Both the position numbers and the translations under genes were made by a program. From assembly GCA_944320785.1 (NCBI GenBank), contig CALUIR010000002.1, forward strand, positions 62,001 to 126,000: a DNA stretch of 64,000 nt, given 5' to 3'. This document shows positions 1-9,520 of the stretch, piece after piece. Origin of the DNA: an uncultured Bacteroidaceae bacterium (GTDB taxonomy: Bacteria; Bacteroidota; Bacteroidia; Bacteroidales; Bacteroidaceae). The notes beneath the pieces are model-generated. The model was not told the origin of the DNA. It saw only the letters and a list, made by a program, of their open reading frames with translations, and made no database searches. Within the stretch, counting starts at the first letter, position 1. Every line of letters begins with the position of its first letter.

Positions 1-357
<357 letters not shown>

Positions 358-360
<3 letters not shown>

Positions 361-400
361 GGCTTAAAAGCCTCCATGAATAAGAAGCCTTTAAGCCGCT
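358..400 (-). terminator. Intrinsic terminator of the exported-protein operon
   Basis: AGCGGCTTAAA pairs perfectly with TTTAAGCCGCT (11 bp, extendable). On the minus strand it is followed by TTTTGCTTAT. It lies 20 nt after the last stop of the operon. Confidence 0.7.
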
Positions 401-420
401 TTGTTGCTTCGTTTTCCGGG

Positions 421-1335
421 TCACCAGAAGAACACGTATTCTGTTTGCCGTTCAAAATAAGCTGTGGCGATGTCTTTGATGGCTTCCATTTGCGCGGACT
501 GGATGCGCTCTTTTGAGCGGATTTCCTCTTTTTCCATTTCCAGCATGTCGCTGTATTGCTTGTCCGTTGCCCTTTTTATGTCGGCAAGCAAGTCTTTGGC
601 TTGCGCGGCGCAGTTGCTTTGTGCGTCAATCATGGAAGCGAGTTCTGCCGCTGCCGCATAGTCTTGCTTGGCGTATGCGGCTTGTGCCGATAGCAGGATT
701 TGATTGCAATATTGCGTCTGGCATTGCTTGAAGATGGCCGACATTGCCTTTGAAACATCGGCATATCCTGCCAATGATTCCGGGTAGCTGGAGAGCAGGG
801 CCAACGCTTCATCATACCGTTGTTGCGAGGCCAAGGTATTGGCTTTTGCAATCAAAGCTGCTGTGTTGGCATTGTAATAGTCCGTTATTTTTTGTTTGGC
901 GGATGCGACGAACCTTGCATACTCTGCGGCGGATGCGTTGATTTTGTTGATGGCCGAGCGTTTGGCATCACTGTCGGAATATCCTTCGCCCTTGGAGGAA
1001 ACCTGGATGGTGGCAAATACGGTGTTGGTCATCATGTTCCTTATCGTGAGGGTGATGGCAAGCTCCACTGAATAGATTTGCCGCATCCCTCCATGGATGG
1101 TGTTGGAATTGCTGACGTTGGTTTCCGGCACCATGATGATGGCACCGCATTCCGTACCTGCCACTCCTTGCGAGGAAAGAATTTGCAGCAACTTGTTTTT
1201 GAGGATTGACTTTGTGTTGCTATCGAGCGTGCAATCGTTTGTCATGGCCACGGAGATGTAAACATCGCCCGTTTGCGCCCGGTTAGAACAAATGCATCCC
1301 ACCGACAGCAGCAAGAGGATGAACAGTTTTTTCAT
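421..1335 (-). CDS. Exported hypothetical protein, last gene of CsgG-type operon
   Basis: 304 residues of unknown function. An N-terminal signal peptide (MKKLFILLLLSVGCICS) marks export; the Cys within it is a poor lipobox match, so a soluble periplasmic protein is as likely as a lipoprotein. Residues about 100-145 (TIQVSSKGEGYSDSDAKRSA) resemble the alternating strand/helix segment of LPP20/FlgT-N-type domains. Residues about 160-260 are helical and look like two degenerate TPR-like hairpins (ANTLASQQRYDEALALL and AQAAYAKQDYAAAAELA). The C-terminus is charged and possibly coiled. It is the fifth and final gene of the run, 9 nt after the preceding gene and followed by a terminator. Domain similarities are judged by eye. 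Confidence 0.75.
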   Translation of the reverse strand: MKKLFILLLLSVGCICSNRAQTGDVYISVAMTNDCTLDSNTKSILKNKLLQILSSQGVAGTECGAIIMVPETNVSNSNTIHGGMRQIYSVELAITLTIRNMMTNTVFATIQVSSKGEGYSDSDAKRSAINKINASAAEYARFVASAKQKITDYYNANTAALIAKANTLASQQRYDEALALLSSYPESLAGYADVSKAMSAIFKQCQTQYCNQILLSAQAAYAKQDYAAAAELASMIDAQSNCAAQAKDLLADIKRATDKQYSDMLEMEKEEIRSKERIQSAQMEAIKDIATAYFERQTEYVFFW

Positions 1336-1344
1336 GGCAAGTTG

Positions 1345-2208
1345 CTATTTGAATGTGATGACAAGTGTGTTGTTGGCAGTGCTTCGGGTGATTTGCAGCC
1401 CGTTGCTCCTTGCGAACTTCAGGAACTCCAGCCCGAATCGGTTGATGTTGTAATTGTTCCCGTTGCTGTCTTTCAATGGGATGCGCACATCGTCGAATAT
1501 CATCCTTTTGTCGGTGGTTCCCTGTATGTGGTAATTGTTCTTGTAGGCGTGTTCGCTCATCCAGAGTTCTATTTGGTCAGACAGGGTCAAGCCTTCGTTG
1601 CCGATTTCCGTTGACATGGAGAGGGACGATGTTTGCTCAAAGCTGAAGTCCACGCTGATGGAACGCCCGTTGTTCACAATGTCTGTGAATTTGGTTTGGA
1701 TGATGTCAAGAAATTCATCGGCCACTTTCTCCACGGCTTTCGCGCCGAGTTTCCCGATGTCATCCGTGTAGAACTTGCCGCTTTCGCCTACTTTGTTCGC
1801 AAGCGAGCCGCCGGTTGAGATGTCATACGCCGTGAGGATGGTCTTCACGCTGTTGCCGGAAGAGGAAAGGAGGATGTCCATTTCCGCTTCCACATAAATG
1901 TCTGCGCCCGATTGTTGGATAATCATGGCTTTCAAGTCCGTTTGGCTTTCTTGCGACAAGCCTTCCGTTCGCGAAAAGGATTTGAGCTTTGCGGCAAAGT
2001 CAATCGTGGTGAAGCCCCTGCTGTCAAAAGCTTCCCGTATTTTTGCCAATACAATCCGCTTGTTTACATCGTTTTCTATCACTTGGGTGATGTCTTCCCC
2101 TTGCTTGGTATAGGGGATGACCATGATTTTGGGCTGCACGGTGGCGGTCTGCGCCCATGCCATGCAGCTGATGAATGCTGTTGCTATCAATAGAATGTTC
2201 TTTTTCAT
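1345..2208 (-). CDS. Exported protein, DUF6175-like
   Basis: 287 residues with a clear signal peptide (MKKNILLIATAFISCMAWAQ, cleavage after AWA-Q). The mature part begins with a strand leading into IMVIPYTKQGEDI and a region about regulated amplitude of the CsgG/LpoB type (VNKRIVLAKIREAFDSRGFTT), then a long alpha/beta portion. It resembles a Bacteroidetes exported family that I recall as DUF6175; that label is from memory. It sits 13 nt after gene four in the run and 9 nt before the last gene, so it is co-transcribed. Its partnership with the CsgG-family protein suggests a role in an outer-membrane or periplasmic assembly (inference). Confidence 0.75.
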   Translation of the reverse strand: MKKNILLIATAFISCMAWAQTATVQPKIMVIPYTKQGEDITQVIENDVNKRIVLAKIREAFDSRGFTTIDFAAKLKSFSRTEGLSQESQTDLKAMIIQQSGADIYVEAEMDILLSSSGNSVKTILTAYDISTGGSLANKVGESGKFYTDDIGKLGAKAVEKVADEFLDIIQTKFTDIVNNGRSISVDFSFEQTSSLSMSTEIGNEGLTLSDQIELWMSEHAYKNNYHIQGTTDKRMIFDDVRIPLKDSNGNNYNINRFGLEFLKFARSNGLQITRSTANNTLVITFK

Positions 2209-2221
2209 GTCTCTTTGTTTT

Positions 2222-2665
2222 TTAAAAACCGAATTTCCGGATGATGCCGTTGCTTTCCAAGTAAGCCCTCAATTGGTTCACCCGGATGCAGACATCCAGT
2301 GTGATGCACTTCTGCTTCAGGGCGTTTTTGCCGTAAGGGGCAACGATGACGGACGATTCGATGAAGTTTTTGTATGCGTCATTATAGAAATCACTAAAGA
2401 AACTTTTGAACTTTTCTTCCGTTGCTTCTTTGTTTTCTTGTATGAGGGGGATGCTGTGCGGCGTGCCTTGCGCCCCGGCAAAGAGCAAGGTCTTGACGGC
2501 CGACAGTTCTGCATCCGTGGCGGCGATGGCTGCTTTCTTCCCGTAGCCGGTGCAGCGCAGGGTCACTGTGCCTTTCGTGGCTCCGGCCACGCTTGAATGG
2601 TATTGCGCTGAGGCTTCCACCAAGGCGATGAATGCCACCAGCAGTGTGATGAATGCTTTTTTCAT
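2222..2665 (-). CDS. Small exported protein, LPP20/FlgT-N-like
   Basis: 147 residues with signal peptide MKKAFITLLVAFIALVEASAQ. The segment about residues 30-65 (GTVTLRCTGYGKKAAIAA, then TDAELSAVKTLLFAG) follows the pattern G-x-G...A...A...A seen in LPP20/FlgT-N domains, which often accompany CsgG-like proteins. That match is visual only. Position in the operon: 15 nt after the CsgG-family gene and 13 nt before the DUF6175-like gene. No catalytic motif is visible. Confidence 0.7.
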   Translation of the reverse strand: MKKAFITLLVAFIALVEASAQYHSSVAGATKGTVTLRCTGYGKKAAIAATDAELSAVKTLLFAGAQGTPHSIPLIQENKEATEEKFKSFFSDFYNDAYKNFIESSVIVAPYGKNALKQKCITLDVCIRVNQLRAYLESNGIIRKFGF

Positions 2666-2680
2666 GTCCGTTGTTTTTTG

Positions 2681-3517
2681 TTATTTGATGATAAGGGAAC
2701 ATCTGATGTCTTTGCCGGCCTTGAAGTTCTCACAGATGCCTTTGCCTTCTTTCTTGCTGACCTTGCATTCTGCGAAGGCTTCTCCTTTCAGTGCTGTGAC
2801 GGTGACGATTCCTAATGCGGTGGGAAAGACTTCCCCGTCGAGCATTTCAAGGCTTTCCACGTGGAACTTGTCGCCCGCTTTGATGCCTTGCTTCTTGCCT
2901 GCTTTTATCAAGATGGTTTCCGCCGCCCCGTTCTTTTCTTCCAATATTTTCAGGAGTTTGGCGGTGACAGGGAAGTTCACCCTGAAATATTCGGCTATTT
3001 CGTCTTGCAGGGACATCATGGCCATCGTGACGGCACTTTCGGGCGAGAGGCATTCATCGCTTGCTTTTCCTTCAAAACTGGTAGCTTCCGTGCTTAATCC
3101 TGTGGCCACATCCACAATCTTCATTTGGAAAGCCACGCTTGCTTTGTAGCCTCTCACTGTGCCGTCCCCGTTCTTCATTCGGTAAACAGGTATCTTGACG
3201 ATTTCTCCTGTAATCATTTTCTCTGCTGCCACGGCAATATCTTGCTCCACAAGGTTCTCGCTGTCGATGAAGGCTTCGCTCTTTTGCAGTTCCAGTTCCT
3301 GTGTGATTTTGTCGCGGCTGGTGCGGTCCACCACGCGGAAACGTTTGCTGTTGGTTAGCATTTCCACCACTTTCTCGGTCACCAAGCGGGTGTAGGGGCT
3401 GTTTTCCTTGCATGAAAACTCTGCGACTCCCACCACTTGGCGGTCGTCTTCATCGGGCTGCGCGTACCCTTTGAGGATACACGCAGCCATTAGGATGGCA
3501 ATAATGGCAAATCTCAT
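2681..3517 (-). CDS. CsgG-family exported protein
   Basis: 278 residues from ATG 3517; a GTG 12 nt upstream would add four residues. The signal peptide (MRFAIIAILMAACILKGYAQ) is followed by the CsgG/LpoB-type fold: VVGVAEF, then YTRLVTEKVVEMLTNSKRF and RVVDRTSRDKITQELELQ, then GEIVKIPVYR and VAFQMKIVDVATG. This order (first strand, amphipathic helix, VV(D/E)R strand, oligomerising beta strands) is characteristic of CsgG. In curli systems CsgG forms the outer-membrane export pore; LpoB relatives activate cell-wall synthases and FlgT has a CsgG-like middle domain. No lipobox Cys is placed for acylation, so a pore is not assured. A further C-terminal beta domain (residues about 185-278) is present. 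Confidence 0.85.
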   Translation of the reverse strand: MRFAIIAILMAACILKGYAQPDEDDRQVVGVAEFSCKENSPYTRLVTEKVVEMLTNSKRFRVVDRTSRDKITQELELQKSEAFIDSENLVEQDIAVAAEKMITGEIVKIPVYRMKNGDGTVRGYKASVAFQMKIVDVATGLSTEATSFEGKASDECLSPESAVTMAMMSLQDEIAEYFRVNFPVTAKLLKILEEKNGAAETILIKAGKKQGIKAGDKFHVESLEMLDGEVFPTALGIVTVTALKGEAFAECKVSKKEGKGICENFKAGKDIRCSLIIK

Positions 3518-3530
3518 GATTGCTTGCACT

Positions 3531-4109
3531 TTAAAGGTTCTTGCCTGACTTCAGGGTCTCGATGATGGTGCCGACGGCTTTTGCCTGTGCCGCGCTTTCT
3601 TCCAGCAGGATTTTGGTCGCATTCCCGCCGAACGTCACGACGGCAGTTGCCATTTTGGCCGTTTTCGCTGCCTTTGCCGCTTTCATGGGGTTCTTTTCTT
3701 TGGCCGCTCCTTCTGTCATGCTTTTGGCTTCATCAGCGGCAATTTGCAGCATGTCTGTCGCGGTCTTGATGCTGGCTGCTTCGGCTGCAACGGTCGCGGA
3801 GAATGCAATCCATTCATCCAGAGTTGGCTTTGTGATGGTCACGTCTGTCACACCGTCCTCCGTTTCGCCGATTTGCCGTTGGTACATGTTTTCCAGTTGT
3901 GCGCTGTTGGCAATGGCCATGACGGCGGCATTCTTCACGGCATTCCCGTAAGCATCCACGCTGGGGCTGCCGGAAGGGCGGTAATCATTGCACAAGGCTT
4001 GCAGTTCTGCGGCGCGTTCCCGGCTTTTCTGGATGTCGCTTCCGATTTGTGCGTTGGCTGCGCATGCCACGATGAAAAGGGACATGAACGCTAAAAAACA
4101 TTTTTTCAT
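3531..4109 (-). CDS. Small exported helical protein, first gene of CsgG-type operon
   Basis: 192 residues of unknown function. Signal peptide MKKCFLAFMSLFIVACAANAQ; cleavage after ANA is more convincing than lipidation. The mature protein is almost wholly helical and alanine/lysine-rich (residues about 100-165, including AAKEKNPMKAAKAAKTAK), which suggests a coiled or helical-bundle structure. It is the promoter-proximal gene of the run 4109-421, with a long structured leader upstream. The stop lies 13 nt before the ATG of the CsgG-family gene. Confidence 0.75.
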   Translation of the reverse strand: MKKCFLAFMSLFIVACAANAQIGSDIQKSRERAAELQALCNDYRPSGSPSVDAYGNAVKNAAVMAIANSAQLENMYQRQIGETEDGVTDVTITKPTLDEWIAFSATVAAEAASIKTATDMLQIAADEAKSMTEGAAKEKNPMKAAKAAKTAKMATAVVTFGGNATKILLEESAAQAKAVGTIIETLKSGKNL

Positions 4110-4498
4110 AAAATGAATAGTTTTTGTGCCTCAGAAGCCCGGTGAGGCGGTTTTTCTTTAGGATTGTCCAAGTTGCACCGCATAAAATACGTGGGCCTCC
4201 ACATCCACTTGCCCGTTTCTGAGGCCCTGAGAAAGCCCTGTTGGTGAACAAATGGAGTGCCTGCCCACGCCAATATGCCGAAAGCCCCGCAAAAGTGTGC
4301 GGAGAGCATGGCATCTCTCACTGCACACTCCGGGATATGGTTCAACATACCCGTAGCATTCACTTCTGCCATTGTCCTTGACCAACAATTCGAAATTTCT
4401 CAGGTTTCAGAAAGCCATAAGACAAAGCATCAATGACGCTTTTATACGATGTAACGTATCGCCCGCCCGTTGCTGTTGATTCCACGGCGTGGGCGACA
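4110..4498 (-). ncRNA. Long structured 5' leader of the CsgG-type operon
   Basis: A promoter at 4504-4533 implies roughly 390 transcribed nt before the first start codon, without a convincing ORF. Stable elements are visible: a hairpin at 4295-4328 (GTGTGC/GCACAC with an inner GAGAG/CTCTC), and a 7-bp stem joining 4193-4199 to 4221-4227. The arm 4217-4225 can instead pair over 9 bp with 4128-4136, about 20 nt from the first ATG. These two pairings exclude each other, as in attenuators and riboswitches. It does not match any RNA family I could recognise; an independent small RNA is possible. Confidence 0.4.
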
Positions 4499-4503
4499 TT
4501 GCG

Positions 4504-4533
4504 CAAATGTACTTAATTTTTGGCGTAACCAAA
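4504..4533 (-). promoter_or_regulatory. Strong Bacteroidetes promoter, CsgG-type operon
   Basis: On the minus strand TTTG (4533-4530) and TACATTTG (4511-4504) are separated by 18 nt, close to the TTTG/TAnnTTTG consensus. Confidence 0.75.
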
Positions 4534-4630
4534 AGAAAACGCCGGAATTTTGAGGGAATCCGTCTTTTTTGTGCTTTATGTTGCGCGGGGAGTTGCGGGC
4601 AAAGCCGCCGCTTCTTCCCGGCGTTTGGTT

Positions 4631-4714
4631 GATTTTGACGGGTCAAAATTGAAATTTGTCCCGTCAAACTGCGATTTTGTCCCATCAAATTGCGGATTTG
4701 ACGGGTCAAAGCGG
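4631..4714. repeat. Four 21-bp tandem units (TTTGACGGGTCAAA family) upstream of mutS
   Basis: Units start at 4631, 4652, 4673 and 4694 with an exact 21-bp period. Each carries TTTGAC/TTTGTC facing GTCAAA/ATCAAA, so each unit is a small inverted repeat. The array ends 66 bp before the mutS -7 box. Same period and copy number as the array at 277-360 but a different core sequence. Confidence 0.85.
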
Positions 4715-4779
4715 CATGGTTTCCCGCAGGATTGGCTTAAAATTCCCTTTCGCGTTGCCGCAGATAAAGGGAAAAGCCG

Positions 4780-4787
4780 TACATTTG
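4780..4787 (+). promoter_or_regulatory. Bacteroidetes -7 box for mutS
   Basis: TACATTTG matches TAnnTTTG; TTG at 4755-4757 is a possible -33 element 22 nt upstream. The predicted leader is about 20 nt. Confidence 0.6.
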
Positions 4788-4811
4788 TTCCCTGAAAAAC
4801 CGATTTGAGAA

Positions 4812-7427
4812 GTGGCAGAAGACATTGTTTTGACCCCGATGATGAAGCAGTTCCTGGACTTGAAGGCGAAGCACCCGGACGCTGTTTTGCTGTTCCGCTG
4901 CGGGGACTTTTATGAAACGTATTCCACGGATGCCGTCATTGCTTCCGAGATTCTGGGGATTACACTGACCAAGCGCGCCAACGGGAAGGAAAAAACCATC
5001 GAGATGGCCGGGTTCCCTTACCATGCTTTAGACACCTACCTGCCCAAACTGATAAGGGCGGGCAAGCGGGTGGCCATTTGCGATCAGCTGGAAGACCCGA
5101 AGACCACGAAAAAACTCGTGAAGCGCGGCATCACGGAATTAGTGACGCCCGGCGTGTCCATCAACGACAATATCCTGAACTATAAGGAAAACAACTTCCT
5201 CGCTGCCGTGCATTTCGGCAAAACCTTGTGCGGGGTGGCCTTCCTGGACATCTCCACCGGCGAGTTCCTTACGGCGGAAGGCCCTTTCGACTACGTGGAC
5301 AAGCTGCTGAACAACTTCGCCCCCAAGGAAGTTCTTTTCGAGCGGGGGAAGCGCGGAGCGTTTGAAGGCAACTTCGGCGCCAAGTTCTTCACCTTTGAAT
5401 TAGACGACTGGGTGTTCACCGAGTCGTTTGCGAAGGAGAAACTGCTGAAGCATTTCGAGACGAAGAACCTGAAAGGCTTCGGCGTGGAACACCTGAAAAA
5501 CGGCGTCATTGCCGCAGGCGCCATCCTGCAATACCTGGAGATGACGCAGCACACCAGCATCGGCCACATCACCTCCCTCTCACGCATCGAGGAGGACCGC
5601 TACGTGCGTTTGGACAAATACACCGTGCGGAGCCTCGAACTCTTGGGAAGCATGAACGAAGGCGGCAAGAGCTTGCTCGACGTGATTGACAAGACCATCA
5701 GCCCGATGGGCGCACGCCTGCTGCGGCGATGGCTGTTGTTCCCGCTGAAAGACGAGAAACCCATCGAGGAACGTTTGGACATCGTGGAGTACTTCTTCCG
5801 CCACCCGGACTTCAAGGAAATGGTGGAGGAGCAGCTGCATTTGATTGGCGACCTGGAACGCATCACGTCGAAAGTGGCCGTCGGAAGGGTGTCGCCCCGC
5901 GAGGTGGTGCAGTTGAAGGTGGCCCTGCAAGCCATCGAACCCGTCAAAACAGCCTGCATGGAGGCCGCCAACGACAGCATCCGCCGGATAGGGGAACAGT
6001 TGAACCTCTGCCTCTCCATCCGGGAAAGGATTGCCAAGGAAGTGAAGAACGACCCCCCGCTGCTGGCCAACAAGGGCGGAATCATCCAAGACGGCGTGAA
6101 TGCCGAACTGGACGAACTGCGCAAGATTGCCTTCTCCGGCAAGGACTATTTGCTGCAAATCCAGCAGCGCGAAAGCGAGCGCACCGGCATCCCCAGCCTG
6201 AAGATTGCCTACAACAACGTGTTCGGCTACTACATCGAGGTGAGGAACACGCACAAAGACAAGGTGCCGGAGGAATGGATACGCAAGCAAACGCTCGTGA
6301 ACGCCGAACGCTACATCACCCAGGAACTGAAGGAATACGAGGAAAAGATATTGGGCGCGGAGGACAAAATCCTCATTTTGGAGACGAAGCTCTACAACGA
6401 CTTGGTGCTGGCCTTGGCAGACTTCATCCCGGCCATCCAAATCAATGCCAACCAGATAGCGCGGCTCGATTGCCTCTTGTCCTTTGCCAACGCGGCGCGC
6501 GAAAACAATTATATCCGCCCCTTGATAGATGAAAGCGACGTGCTGGACATCCGGCAGGGCCGCCATCCCGTCATCGAGAAGCAGCTTCCTTTGGGTGAAA
6601 AGTACGTGGCCAACGATGTGCATCTCGACAGCGAAAAGCAGCAAATCATCATCATTACCGGGCCGAACATGGCCGGAAAGTCAGCATTGCTGCGGCAGAC
6701 CGCTTTGATTACCCTCATGGCACAGGTGGGTTGCTTTGTCCCTGCGGAAAGCGCGCGCATCGGGTTGGTGGACAAGATATTCACGCGAGTGGGGGCCAGC
6801 GACAACATCTCCGTGGGCGAATCCACTTTCATGGTGGAGATGAACGAGGCGGCCGACATCCTCAACAACCTTTCTCCCCGAAGCCTGGTGCTGTTCGACG
6901 AGTTGGGGCGCGGCACTTCCACTTACGATGGCATCTCCATCGCGTGGGCCATCGTGGAATACATCCATGAATATCCCAAGGGGAAGGCGAGGACCCTGTT
7001 TGCTACTCACTACCATGAACTGAATGAAATGGAGAAATCCTTCAAACGCATCAAGAACTACAACGTGTCGGTCAAGGAAATCGACAACAAAGTCATCTTC
7101 CTGCGCAAGTTGGAAAGGGGAGGGAGCGAGCATTCTTTCGGTATCCACGTGGCCAAGATGGCGGGCATGCCGAAAAGCATCGTGAAGCGTGCCAACGAAA
7201 TCCTGCATCAATTGGAGGCAGACAACCGCCAGCAGGGCATCTCCAAAAAGCCCATGGCGGAAGTGGGGACGCATCGCGAGGGCGTGCAGTTGAACTTCTT
7301 CCAATTGGACGACCCCGTGCTGTGCCAGATTCGTGACGAAATCCTTCACCTCGACGTGAACAACCTGACCCCCATCGAAGCGTTGAACAAGTTGAACGAC
7401 ATTCGGAAAATCGTGCAAGGGAAATGA
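4812..7427 (+). CDS. mutS: DNA mismatch repair protein MutS
   Basis: 871 residues, normal for MutS1. It recognises base mismatches and small loops and recruits MutL. The mismatch-contacting motif is F33-Y34-E35 in domain I. The C-terminal ABC-type ATPase has Walker A GPNMAGKS (residues 617-624) and a Walker B region ending [10 protein letters not shown], followed by FATHYHEL. The tail ends in a short MutS dimerisation segment. Translation starts at a GTG (4812), chosen because it falls about 20 nt after the predicted transcription start and restores the full N-terminal domain. The terminator at 7426-7470 follows immediately. Confidence 0.97.
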   Translation: MAEDIVLTPMMKQFLDLKAKHPDAVLLFRCGDFYETYSTDAVIASEILGITLTKRANGKEKTIEMAGFPYHALDTYLPKLIRAGKRVAICDQLEDPKTTKKLVKRGITELVTPGVSINDNILNYKENNFLAAVHFGKTLCGVAFLDISTGEFLTAEGPFDYVDKLLNNFAPKEVLFERGKRGAFEGNFGAKFFTFELDDWVFTESFAKEKLLKHFETKNLKGFGVEHLKNGVIAAGAILQYLEMTQHTSIGHITSLSRIEEDRYVRLDKYTVRSLELLGSMNEGGKSLLDVIDKTISPMGARLLRRWLLFPLKDEKPIEERLDIVEYFFRHPDFKEMVEEQLHLIGDLERITSKVAVGRVSPREVVQLKVALQAIEPVKTACMEAANDSIRRIGEQLNLCLSIRERIAKEVKNDPPLLANKGGIIQDGVNAELDELRKIAFSGKDYLLQIQQRESERTGIPSLKIAYNNVFGYYIEVRNTHKDKVPEEWIRKQTLVNAERYITQELKEYEEKILGAEDKILILETKLYNDLVLALADFIPAIQINANQIARLDCLLSFANAARENNYIRPLIDESDVLDIRQGRHPVIEKQLPLGEKYVANDVHLDSEKQQIIIITGPNMAGKSALLRQTALITLMAQVGCFVPAESARIGLVDKIFTRVGASDNISVGESTFMVEMNEAADILNNLSPRSLVLFDELGRGTSTYDGISIAWAIVEYIHEYPKGKARTLFATHYHELNEMEKSFKRIKNYNVSVKEIDNKVIFLRKLERGGSEHSFGIHVAKMAGMPKSIVKRANEILHQLEADNRQQGISKKPMAEVGTHREGVQLNFFQLDDPVLCQIRDEILHLDVNNLTPIEALNKLNDIRKIVQGK

Positions 7428-7470
7428 AAAAGGCTCGCTTGCAAAAGGAAGTGGCAGCGGGCCTTTTGTA
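7426..7470. terminator. Bidirectional terminator between mutS and lgt
   Basis: AAAAGGCTCGCT pairs with AGCGGGCCTTTT (one wobble). A and T tracts flank both sides, serving the two converging genes. Confidence 0.75.
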
Positions 7471-7482
7471 TCTTTTCAGGCT

Positions 7483-8319
7483 TTACTTGCGGGACAGCCG
7501 GTCGAGCCATCTGCCGCCTTTCATGCAGGCAATGCCCAAGATGACGAAAGGCACGCTGAGCCATTGGCCCATGTTCAGCGTCATGCCCACTTCAAATGCC
7601 TCTTGGGGCGCTTTCACAAACTCGATGAAGAAGCGGAAGGTGAACACCAGCGTCAGGCACAGCCCGAAGAAGAATCCCTTGTGGAGACGGTCCTTGCACT
7701 TCTTGTAGATGAAAAAGCCGATGAAGAAAAACAAGAGGTAGGCGATGGCTTCGTAGAGTTGCGCGGGATGACGGGGTTCCATCCCTTCGCGGGGAAAGAT
7801 GAATGCCCAAGGCACATCCGTCACTTTGCCCACGATTTCAGAGTTCATCAGGTTGCCGATGCGGATGCAGCACCCCGTGGCAGGCGCGACAAGCCCGATG
7901 TTGTCCAATACCGTGAGGAAGTTCACCTTGGTCTTCCTCACGTAAAGCCATAGGGCGATGATTAACCCGATGGCGCCGCCATGGCTGGCCAAGCCTTGGT
8001 AGCCGGTGAAACGCACGCCTTCGCCGGTGAACTGGATGGGAAGAACCATCTCCACAATGTGGTGTGAATAGTAATTCCAGTCGTAGAAGATGCAGTGTCC
8101 TAACCTTGCACCAATCAGCACGCCAAAGAAACAGTAGATAAAGAGCGGGTCGAACAGTTTTTCGGGTATCTTTTGGTCCTTGTACAGCCAGCGTACAAAA
8201 AAGTAGGCAAATGCCAATCCGATGGCCCACATGAGCGAATAATAGCGTATGCTTACCCCGCCGATGGAAAACAATTCCGGGTCGGGATTCCATAAGATAA
8301 AGTTCATCAGGCTGTCCAT
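7483..8319 (-). CDS. lgt: Prolipoprotein diacylglyceryl transferase
   Basis: 278-residue inner-membrane enzyme that transfers diacylglycerol from phosphatidylglycerol to the lipobox Cys of prolipoproteins, the first step of lipoprotein maturation. Several hydrophobic helices are evident ([30 protein letters not shown]). The family signature is present as [14 protein letters not shown], with the preceding [15 protein letters not shown] segment and the catalytic-region S-H-G-G (in [10 protein letters not shown]). It follows ychF on the same strand with a 27-nt gap, so the two may be co-transcribed. Lipoproteins elsewhere in this window are substrates of this pathway. Confidence 0.96.
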   Translation of the reverse strand: MDSLMNFILWNPDPELFSIGGVSIRYYSLMWAIGLAFAYFFVRWLYKDQKIPEKLFDPLFIYCFFGVLIGARLGHCIFYDWNYYSHHIVEMVLPIQFTGEGVRFTGYQGLASHGGAIGLIIALWLYVRKTKVNFLTVLDNIGLVAPATGCCIRIGNLMNSEIVGKVTDVPWAFIFPREGMEPRHPAQLYEAIAYLLFFFIGFFIYKKCKDRLHKGFFFGLCLTLVFTFRFFIEFVKAPQEAFEVGMTLNMGQWLSVPFVILGIACMKGGRWLDRLSRK

Positions 8320-8346
8320 AAAAGTTTGTTTGGGTTTGAATGTCCG

Positions 8347-9450
8347 TTAAACGTTGAAGCGGAAATGCATGATGTCGCCGTCCTGCACCACATAGTCTTT
8401 GCCCTCCACGGCCAATTTCCCGGCTTCGCGCACGGCGGCTTCCGAGCCATATTTGATATAGTCCTCATATTTGATGACCTCCGCCCGGATGAATCCTTTC
8501 TCAAAATCGGTGTGGATGACGCCTGCGCATTGCGGGGCTTTCCAGCCTTTGTGGTAGGTCCATGCTTTCACTTCCATCTCGCCTGCCGTGATGAATGTCT
8601 CCAAGTCCAGCAGATGGTAGGCAGACTTGATGAGCCTCGACACGCCCGATTCCTCCAAACCTATTTCCTGGAGGAACATCTGGCGGTCTTCGTATGTTTC
8701 CAGTTCAGCAATGTCCGCCTCTGTCTTGGCAGCCACCACCAGCAATTCCGCGTTTTCCTCCCGGATGGCTTCGCGCACCATTTCCACGTATTTGTTGCCG
8801 TGGACGGCACTTTGTTCGTCCACGTTGCAGACGTACAGCACCGGTTTGGCCGTCAGCAGGAACAGTTCTTTGGCGATTTTCTGCTCGTCCTTTGTCTCAA
8901 ACTGCACGGTGCGTGCCGATTTTCCCTGCTCTAAAGCGTTTTTATATTGCAGCAGCACTTCGTAGGTTTGTTTGGCTGCTTTGTCGCCGCCGGTCTGTGC
9001 TTGCTTCTGCACTTTCTGGATTCTGCTTTCGATGGTCTCCAAGTCTTTCAATTGAAGCTCTGTGTCGATGATTTCCTTGTCGCGCACGGGATTGACCGTT
9101 CCGTCCACGTGGGTCACATTGTCGTCGTCAAAACAGCGGAGTACGTGGATGATGGCATCTGTTTCCCGGATGTTTGCCAGGAACTTGTTGCCCAATCCTT
9201 CCCCTTTGCTTGCGCCTTTCACCAGTCCGGCGATGTCCACAATCTCCACCGTGGTCGGCACGATACGCCCCGGATGGACCAATTCCGCCAATCGGGTCAG
9301 CCGTTCGTCGGGAACCGTGATGACCCCGACGTTGGGTTCGATGGTGCAGAACGGGAAGTTGGCCGCTTGGGCCTTGGCATTTGACAAGCAATTGAAAAGG
9401 GTGGATTTGCCCACATTGGGCAATCCGACTATGCCGCATTGTAAACTCAT
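8347..9450 (-). CDS. ychF: Obg-family ATPase YchF
   Basis: 367 residues, full length. YchF is a ribosome-associated P-loop NTPase of the Obg/HAS group that prefers ATP. The P-loop is GLPNVGKST (residues 9-17). The G3-type DIAGLVKGASKGEGLGN and the G4 position CNVDE (an NxxE form typical of this ATPase) are visible. A C-terminal TGS domain ends in DGDIMHFRFNV. A -7 box lies about 40 nt upstream at 9487-9494. Confidence 0.96.
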   Translation of the reverse strand: MSLQCGIVGLPNVGKSTLFNCLSNAKAQAANFPFCTIEPNVGVITVPDERLTRLAELVHPGRIVPTTVEIVDIAGLVKGASKGEGLGNKFLANIRETDAIIHVLRCFDDDNVTHVDGTVNPVRDKEIIDTELQLKDLETIESRIQKVQKQAQTGGDKAAKQTYEVLLQYKNALEQGKSARTVQFETKDEQKIAKELFLLTAKPVLYVCNVDEQSAVHGNKYVEMVREAIREENAELLVVAAKTEADIAELETYEDRQMFLQEIGLEESGVSRLIKSAYHLLDLETFITAGEMEVKAWTYHKGWKAPQCAGVIHTDFEKGFIRAEVIKYEDYIKYGSEAAVREAGKLAVEGKDYVVQDGDIMHFRFNV

Positions 9451-9486
9451 TATCTATAATATTTAGGTAGTCAAATATTTGTGCGG

Positions 9487-9494
9487 CAAAGATA
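9487..9494 (-). promoter_or_regulatory. Bacteroidetes -7 box for ychF
   Basis: Minus-strand TATCTTTG, 37 nt from the ATG. No clear -33 element is seen. Confidence 0.45.
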
Positions 9495-9520
9495 AGGCTT
9501 TTCCTCCTATTTCCGTGCCA

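Noticed and set aside
4106..4372. 88-codon minus-strand frame in the operon leader
   Set aside because: No signal, motif or codon bias; the stretch is better explained as structured RNA.
4110..4498. tmRNA, RNase P RNA, SRP RNA or 6S RNA
   Set aside because: None of the hallmark sequences I know for these RNAs (tRNA-like 3' end and tag, RNase P core) is present; 6S could not be judged by eye.
4407..4709. 100-codon frame with heptad repeats upstream of mutS
   Set aside because: The heptads are a by-product of the 21-bp array; no start context.
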